NCBI RefSeq assembly: GCF_964355755.1
Contig: NC_092674.1
Coordinates: 29,562,001 to 29,626,000, forward strand
DNA length: 64,000 nucleotides
Source: Antedon mediterranea
Lineage: Eukaryota > Echinodermata > Crinoidea > Comatulida > Antedonidae
Direction: 5' to 3'
Shown here: in pieces, positions 57,494 through 64,000 of the stretch
Layout: each line of letters begins with the position of its first letter
Position numbering within the stretch: position 1 is the stretch's first letter
The notes under the pieces: generated by a model
What the model saw: only the letters and a program-made list of their open reading frames with translations
What the model was told of the DNA's origin: nothing
The model's database searches: none
Position numbers and translations under genes: made by a program

Positions 57494-58199
57494 AGCCAAA
57501 GGCCCGGTGGCGGCACCCCAAACTTCAAGATGCTAGTAATATTTTCACTAGCATAGATACTAATGTATTGCTGTTGAGTGGAGGTATTGTGTACTCGCTG
57601 ATCTTCCTAAAAAACCAAGCCTATAAAATTAAAAAGTATTATAGTATAGAGTTAAATCATCATGGTGAAATATTAATATTAATGTTACTGTGAAATAATA
57701 ATTCTTCATTCATTTTATCTTCACATTCATGCCTGTATTTAATTTAGATGAGATGGATAAATAATTGATACCCTAATTTTGATTCATTTTGTCATCTACA
57801 AATAAATAGGCCTACCCTACAACTGTTGTAATGTAAAATGGGTTGGGTGGGTTGGACCAACCAATGCAAGTAAAGAAACGTGCTGCATAGCTCAGGAGAC
57901 AGGCGCGGCATGGATATATCGTCTCGCTCGTCAAAATGCTCATATCCAGGACATTCGTTTAAAATACTACTATATTTCATCAAACTTACTATTGTAAATG
58001 TCTATTGGACACCATTCGAAATTAATTAGCAAACAAACATAAGGAAATCCGTCCAGTTTTACCAAATTAATTAGCTTAGTTTAGCCAGCCTCAGCGGCTG
58101 ATGTCAAATTATGAACAAAACAATCAATTGCGCCCTCTGGAAGTACAGATATTATCTCTATCTTTGGATATCTTTGATAATACCATGGAGTTAAACTCC

Positions 58200-58613
58200 A
58201 TGATTGTATACTGTATATATATATATAAACACATCAGGCATAGACCATTAATTCTAAATCGCCCGGTGATTTACTGAAATTGAATTAATCAATTTATATA
58301 TATATAATATAATTCCTTCACTTGCACTGATGAAGGGCTAGTGTTGCCCGAAAGCTCTGCTAACTTTTCTGGCTGTTTACTTTATCGTTTTGATTTAGCT
58401 TTTCGCTTTTTATTTTTGTATCTCCATTGAGATCCAGCCACTGATACCCACAGCATTGTCATTTTTTTCAGTAATTTGCCTTTGGATATATATATATATA
58501 TAAATCAAAGAGCTGCATAGGCAGGATATAGAAAAAAATCAAGATCAAATAAGTTAAAACTGCCTCAATATAAGTTTATTTTTACGACATGTTTCGGGCA
58601 TAGCCCACCACTC

Positions 58614-58645
<32 letters not shown>

Positions 58646-58650
58646 TGTAG
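58200..58650. repeat. TA microsatellites with retroelement-end motifs
   Basis: (TA)n tracts at about 58213, 58300, 58488 and 58615. 58311-58475 matches parts of the FB1/FB2 centres (CACTTGCACTGATGAAGGGC, TTTTGTATCTCCATTGAGA) but here the two parts are contiguous. 58575-58615 carries an inverted CGACATGTTTCGGGCATAGC motif. CTGATGA...GGGC..GCCC..GAAA resembles hammerhead-like motifs reported at Penelope-like element ends; this assignment is tentative. Confidence 0.5.
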
Positions 58651-59150
58651 AGTACTGTTGAGCTGTCAGTGTCAGTAAATAAAATTTAATTATGCAATGA
58701 ATTGAAAATCTCAGTTGTGCATTGTTTAAATGAAAAAAAAAACATTTATTTGCAAAAATATGTGAGTAGTCGTGCACAATTGTATATTTTTAAAAGAATC
58801 ATAGAAAAAAATTATTGAAACTTAAATGATTAGCACCTAGATAATAATTTTCATCAACTTTATCACAATAATCATTATTTCTTTGTTCAATTCATTACAT
58901 AAACATTTTTAAAATCTACAATCAGAAAAAAAAAATGGTAAAAAAATGTAAACCATACTAAAAGGTTGAAATCATCAATATGTTGAATAAAAAGTGCATA
59001 AACTTGATATTAATAATAAAAGTATATAATATTAATAATACATTTGCCATACAAAAGATAATATTGAAATGATTTAATATTATTGCTCTTAAGTTTAGTC
59101 ACCATATAACTACTAACTTATGCATTTTGTGTACTAATTACTAATTAAGC
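58651..59150. other. AT-rich intergenic DNA, nothing recognised
   Basis: No ORF, repeat family or RNA gene could be supported here. Confidence 0.6.
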
Positions 59151-59153
59151 ATT

Positions 59154-59291
59154 AAGCTCCGTCTATACTATCAAACTTTGTGACAAAAAAATGTGATGTG
59201 CCCATATATGAACATGATGTCATATCACTATCATATTTGGGCACATCACACTTTTTTTGTCAAACTAGTTTGTTAGGTGTAGACAAAGCTT
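59154..59291. mobile_element. MITE (TA-flanked palindromic family)
   Basis: Near full-length, AAGCTCCGTCTATACTATCA to TTGTTAGGTGTAGACAAAGC. Confidence 0.85.
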
Positions 59292-59348
59292 AGTTTATTC
59301 AATGTGTATCATTGTATATCATTAGTTGTCTATCCTATTCATTGAGTA

Positions 59349-59502
59349 AAGCTATCTACACTATCAAACTTTATGTGACAAAAAATGTGATGTGCCCATA
59401 TATGGACATGATGATGTCATATCACTACCATATTTGGGCATATCACTACCATATTTAGGCACATTTTTTGTCAAACTAGTTTGATAGTGTAGACAGAGCT
59501 TT
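59349..59502. mobile_element. MITE (TA-flanked palindromic family)
   Basis: AAGCTATCTACACTATCAAA to TTTGATAGTGTAGACAGAGC, with TA on both outer sides. Confidence 0.88.
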
Positions 59503-59648
59503 AGGTTCAGAACCTCTAATTATACCCAATTCACATGTACAAAAAACTTACAAAATGTTACCTTGATAAAAACATGTGAAAAAATATAAAAATGACATTC
59601 TCAAAACAATTTGAATCTTCACAGGTCTAAGTAGCAGCAAGGCATATA

Positions 59649-59748
59649 AAGCTCTGTCTACACTATCAAACTTTATGTGACAAAAAATGTGATGTGCCCA
59701 TATATGGACATGATGATGTCATATTAATACCATATTTGGGCACACACT
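59649..59748. mobile_element. MITE (TA-flanked palindromic family), right end missing
   Basis: AAGCTCTGTCTACACTATCA at the left, TGCCCATATATGGACATGAT inside; truncated after GGGCACA. Confidence 0.8.
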
Positions 59749-59782
59749 GTTTAGTATAACAGTTTTATTCTACACTGTACAT

Positions 59783-59848
59783 AAAGCTGTCTACATCCAT
59801 ATATGGACACAATGATGTCAAACTAGTTTGATAGTGTGGCCAGAGCCT
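59783..59848. mobile_element. MITE (TA-flanked palindromic family), internally deleted
   Basis: AAGCTGTCTACATCCATATA joined to ACTAGTTTGATAGTGTGGCC AGAGC; both ends present, centre reduced. Confidence 0.7.
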
Positions 59849-60741
59849 AAAGATTACATCAATCTAAACACAGCAGTATAATTGTTATGCACGCATTTAA
59901 TTTTAATAGTATGCTGCATGCTCAACTAGATCATATGTTCTGAAATGTTTCTTATACTACATTGCACCTTTTATAAACCATGTTTGCTATTTACATTATT
60001 TATGAATTTATCTGATTTTCAAAGTAATGCGCAGTTTAAAGACACACATACTGTATTTATCATTAAACATGTCTATTATCAAACCACACAAGATACTATT
60101 ATACCTGATGATGATGATGATTTGGATATAAGGCAGTGGAGATGAGACAGATAAGAAAGATAAATGGAGCTGGTAGTGCCCTTTCACGTGACCATGGTTT
60201 TGACATATATACAACACTACCTTTGTCAATGTTCACCAAATTGTATAAATGGGTACCAGATGCAGATTCATTTTTAAATTAAGGGCAATGGAGGGTAAGA
60301 GTGTGGGATGGGGTGCAGGGCCCAAAAACTTCACCCAAGCTTTTGCAATGTAATTCTTAAAAGTTAATTGGGGTCGGGATACACCTATCGGTCAAGCTAA
60401 TGTTGGATGATTTCTACCAACACACCACCCTACTAATTCCGCAACTAAGTACACATATTTACAACAGTACAGGATAAATTATTTAAAGATAAATGCATGT
60501 TATTCTATAATGCAATTAATATCATTATTAATTAAGCTTATACATTACGTTATTTTCTTGTACAATATACAATATTATGTATGTAATATAAAATGTACAC
60601 AAGCATCATAATTTAAACGTAAATATATTATTATACAATGTAATATAATATTACTGTTAATACATATAATATAATATAAAATAATTTGTAATAAAATATA
60701 TATTATGCACATGATTGTCAATAAGTTGTCAGTGAGTTGTC
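59849..60741. other. Intergenic / 3' flank of the SUSD2-like gene
   Basis: AT-rich. The 60-70 codon ORFs here lack support. Probably contains the 3' UTR of the minus-strand gene ending at 60742. Confidence 0.5.
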
Positions 60742-63700
60742 TTACTCAATCAGTTCCCTCTCTGCTTGATAATGTCCTGAAGTAAAACAAAAAAAAAGAA
60801 ATATATTTTAAAATATGGTAAACAAGAATCAGTAAACAATAGATTGTAAACAAGTATTTAAAGTAACTTACTCTTAATAGCAGTAATTTCATCTTCTGAA
60901 TCTGAATCTAAATGTTTTGCTGATCTGTAAAAAGATAACAAAATATTGAATGAATTGTGTATAATTAATCTCTTTTAACCTACATAAAGCTCTGTCTACA
61001 CTATCAAACTTTATGTGAAAAAAAGTGTGATGTGCCCAAATATAGTAGTGATATGACGTCATCGTCACCATATATGGGCACATCACACTTGGTTGTCACA
61101 TAAAGTTTGATAGAGTGAACAGAGCTTTAGGGTCTGTTCGGTTTCGATCCAAGTCGGCCCTAAACCGTCTCGGCCAAAGTCAAGTCGGCCTCAAGTCAAG
61201 TCGGCCTCAAGTCAACTCGGCCTCAAGTCAACTCGGCCTCACGTCAACTCGGCCAAAAAATAATCGGTCAACTCGGCCCCGTTGAAGTATGGAACGCAAA
61301 AAGTGCAAATGAAGGGGATTGATAAAATAATATTTCTTCACAATTTTTTAACTATAAATAATTCTGACTTTTAATGAATATTAATATTTAGACAATAATA
61401 TATTTAGCAAAAAAAATAGAAATGATTTCACCAACATTCCTTTATTAATACGTTTAATAAAATTTCAAATTGCACAATTGAAAACAATTCGTAGCTGCGC
61501 CTCCCTGCGCCTTTGGCAGCTTTTTCGATATCTACAACTGTTACGTGTTTTCACTGACTGGGGGATTCCCCTTTTTTTAAAACGCAAATCATGGACAATA
61601 TATCCATATTGACTTGCTCATTTATTATGCGCATAATTAAGTTATTATTGATGGACCGTAAACTTACTCTTTCTTTAAGTCTGGCTCTTCATCATCAATG
61701 CCCTTAGAAGGTCTAGCACCATTTCTCACTGACATGTAATCGTTGTCTATTCCCTTCTTCTTATTGTTGTCCAACGAGTACTCAGGATTGGACGTTGAGC
61801 AGATTGGTACAACCATACTATTTCTCGGAACTTCTGGTGGTGTCGGAGCCTCGTTGTCATATTCTGAGACTGGTATTACAGTACTATAACACAAATTTAA
61901 TAATTAAACTTTTTAATAATTATTAATATATACATCTATTTTGAAATCTTTATAAATCTATTTCTTAGTGGAAATTGCCTTAGTGTGACTCACATTTTTG
62001 GCTCTCTGAAAAACCTGAGCCCTCTCATGTATACAAACAAAAATCATGCAATAGACACACTGCAAACTTACCTAGGGCCCCTCTCGTGTGTAGGGTCCAT
62101 TTCAATATCTTCTTTATGTTTACTTGCTTTGCGGATTCTACAGTACATTATTAACAAAATTAAAAAGATAATCACAAATAGTGTCAAGGCTACAATTATT
62201 AGTGGAAAGATGAATTCCGATCTTGTCACACTCTCAGCTTCAGGGCCTGCAAAAGAAAAAAACAACAAGTACTTAATAACATATCAATTAATTAAGCCGT
62301 GTATGTAATATGCAATACTTTGCGATTTCATATTTTTTATAATAGTTTATAGACTTGAAAGGCATTCAGAGAGTGCAAACCTCTGCCTAGGCATATGAAA
62401 ATTGAATGACGTGTTCCCATATAGCTATGAAACCATCCTTTAAAATCTTATGAAAATCAGGCAATAACGTTTTGAGTAATCTTGCTAACAATAGAACGAA
62501 ACAAACACACCCGATTGACTACATAACATCGCCATTCTGGTGGATGTAATACATTTCTTCTTTCAACTTTATTCACATCATACATAAACAGTATAATATG
62601 TGAAAAGGAGCCAAGACGTTCGACGGTATAGTAAAAATATTATTGTAGAGAAAATTCAATGTAGCAGCCAATCAAAGACTCACCCTGGCAGTATGTTTCA
62701 TTCCCAGACCATGTCCCGTTGATACAGGTACGAGTCACAGAACCTTCAAGTGTGTGACCTTCTGGGCATGTAAAAGACACACTTTTACCAGACAAATACA
62801 TTGTGCCTGTCTTAGTGCCACCAGCTGGTGCATCTAGCCTTGTACAGGCGACAACTGTAAGAGGATTGAATTTTCAAGAAATTTGGTTGGTCCACTTAAA
62901 AATGGAAATTCGTTTTGCTTGGCATAATTAAGACAATAAAAAAAAAAAAAAATACATCAAATTTAAAGAACCCAGTTCATTATTCAAGATGAGTAGGGGG
63001 TTACCCTGGTGAACTGGTTTACAAATAGCACCTATCAAATTTGTGTTTACTATTGGTAATCCCTGGACACATTATGGTCTAAATACATAAAATAAATATT
63101 ATTTTAAGCATAGTGCAATATTAGAAATGAATAATTCCTGGATAATATAATATATCATACATAACGTTAAAAAAATATAGTTTTAATTTGTGGAGTAATT
63201 CATCTTCCAACTCACCATCTGTCGTATCGTTATCTGTATTATCGTAATCTTCTTCTGCTTCTCGCGTTCCTTTCCCGACGTTTGGATCGCCTGTTTTTTG
63301 ATAGTCGTAAGCGCAAGCCATGCTTCCCATGCACAGCTCTGTAATCTTATCTTCAGGGATGGTGGATGGTATAGTTGAGATGGGAACAAAACCGGGTTGA
63401 TTGTAAGTTGTGTAGTTAGACAATGCTTCATAGTGGAAATATGATTCAGACGCGGCAATAAGAACTGGAGGGAAAAAGAGGAAAACATTCTTATACTGTA
63501 TACTCTTTGTTTAAATTCTAAAGCTCTGTTTACACTATGAAATTAGTTTGACAAAAAAAGTGTGATGTTCCCAAATGTGGTAGTGATATGATGTCATCGT
63601 ATCCATATATAGGCACATCACATTTGTTGTCACATAAAGTTTGATAGTGTAGACAGAGCCTTAGTTTATGATAATTTGTGGAACATTGCTTGGAATAATA

Positions 63701-63937
63701 TATCTTAATATACATTCAAATCTTATTTGCACTTACATTCTGCAGCTGTTTTGTTATCATCATCAGGGTTATCATTCCACGATCCTAGCAGACCGGTCGT
63801 ATCGTACTTAAAGTTTGCTGGTGCTAAGACTAACAGCGCCATCGCAGTTGTGTTTGTATGAACTGTGACCTCGGCTGATATGCCATTGTCATATTGAATA
63901 AGGATTTTAGACGGAGTAGTGGAAGACACAGTAACTC
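60742..63937 (-). CDS. SUSD2-like VWD-sushi transmembrane protein, 3' part
   Basis: Seven in-phase exons (minus strand): 63937-63737, 63464-63216, 62854-62684, 62246-62072, 61883-61668, 60924-60872, 60776-60742. The 5' part lies beyond the right edge. Order: end of a von Willebrand D domain (TTGLLGSWNDNPDDDNKTAA), a linker with ESYFHYE and CMGSMACAYDYQKTGDPNVG, one sushi/CCP domain with four Cys (VVACTRL...CINGTWSGNETYCQ), a transmembrane helix (FIFPLIIVALTLFVIIFLIL), and a cytoplasmic tail of about 120 aa ending ERELIE. This is the SUSD2/mucin-4-like layout. The tail is longer than I expect for vertebrate SUSD2 and has an NPEY (NPxY) motif and YMSV (YxxPhi), suggesting endocytic or adaptor binding. 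Expected at the cell surface. Confidence 0.85.
60987..61127. mobile_element. MITE (TA-flanked palindromic family) in SUSD2-like intron
   Basis: AAGCTCTGTCTACACTATCA to TTTGATAGAGTGAACAGAGC, TA on both sides. Confidence 0.88.
61150..61285. repeat. AAGTCGGCC-type minisatellite
   Basis: Irregular tandem units such as TCAAGTCAAGTCGGCC and TCAAGTCAACTCGGCC, about 8 copies, GC-richer than its surroundings. In an intron of the SUSD2-like gene. Confidence 0.85.
63521..63661. mobile_element. MITE (TA-flanked palindromic family) in SUSD2-like intron
   Basis: AAGCTCTGTTTACACTATGA to AGTTTGATAGTGTAGACAGA, full length. Confidence 0.88.
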
Positions 63938-64000
63938 CTGAAAACATTAAAAAATAAATTTAACCTGAATCCTACAAAGGTCATTATTCTAAAATACAGT

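Larger units (their letters stand above)
51405..58025. repeat. Right copy of the tandem segmental duplication (compact)
   Basis: Starts ATCGTAATTTGTTGCATAAA (like 26912) and ends CACCATTCGAAATTAAT (like 51388-51404). Contains the intact RAB30 and the frameshifted cGAS-like copy, and preserves empty sites for the TTAA element and the 40-bp palindrome found in the left copy. Confidence 0.9.

Noticed and set aside
59945-60145. 66-codon ORF in the 60-kb intergenic region
   Set aside because: No domain, no splice or codon support, ends in a GATGAT simple repeat.

Overview
This is AT-rich animal nuclear DNA with GT-AG introns, tRNA-derived SINE remnants, MITEs and non-LTR retrotransposon debris. 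The proteins are animal-type (cathepsin O, tryptophan 2,3-dioxygenase, DDIAS, RAB30, a SUSD2-like mucosal-type receptor, Mab-21/cGAS-like proteins). The gene content, the abundant TAGGCCTA words and the foldback transposons (compare the sea urchin TU elements) suggest an invertebrate deuterostome, most likely an echinoderm. The species is not established.

Genes, left to right. (1) The last three exons of an unrecognised + strand gene (269-1063). (2) A complete cathepsin O gene, + strand, 8 exons, 326 aa (9295-12713). (3) A complete TDO gene, - strand, 10 exons, 403 aa (15521-22246), tail-to-tail with cathepsin O. (4) A complete DDIAS gene, + strand, 3 exons, 745 aa (23294-26822), head-to-head with TDO. 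(5) A tandem duplication of a unit carrying RAB30 (- strand) with a Mab-21/cGAS-like gene on the opposite strand inside its first intron. The right copy (51405-58025, about 6.6 kb) has an intact RAB30 (198 aa) and a frameshifted cGAS-like gene. The left copy (26912-51404, about 24.5 kb) has an intact cGAS-like ORF (697 aa) but a wrecked RAB30, swollen by nested transposons. (6) The 3' part of a SUSD2-like VWD-sushi-transmembrane gene, - strand (60742-63937), running off the right edge.

About 40% of the window is three giant foldback-type elements: FB1 1875-9117, FB2 29076-37607 (inverted relative to FB1) and FB3 37688-47537. Each has GAGCTATAT...ATATACCT ends and an 8-bp target duplication. 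Each has an 18-bp palindrome just inside each end and two long, oppositely oriented tandem arrays of about 101-106 bp hairpin-forming monomers around a complex centre. I see no credible transposase gene in them. In each family the array monomer copies the subterminal palindrome and spacer of that family's own ends. FB1/FB2 use a CTCAACT arm and FB3 a TTTTACT arm. So end and array appear to have changed together. This is the most interesting signal here. FB2 and FB3 sit inside a TTAA-flanked transposon (28818-47849) that entered intron 1 of the left RAB30 copy; the right copy keeps the empty site.

The cathepsin O/TDO and DDIAS/RAB30 pairs keep the neighbours and convergent orientation I recall from human chromosomes 4 and 11, so the coding part looks like old conserved microsynteny invaded by young repeats. 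Exon limits were worked out by hand from splice sites, reading phase and protein similarity. Array copy numbers are estimates.
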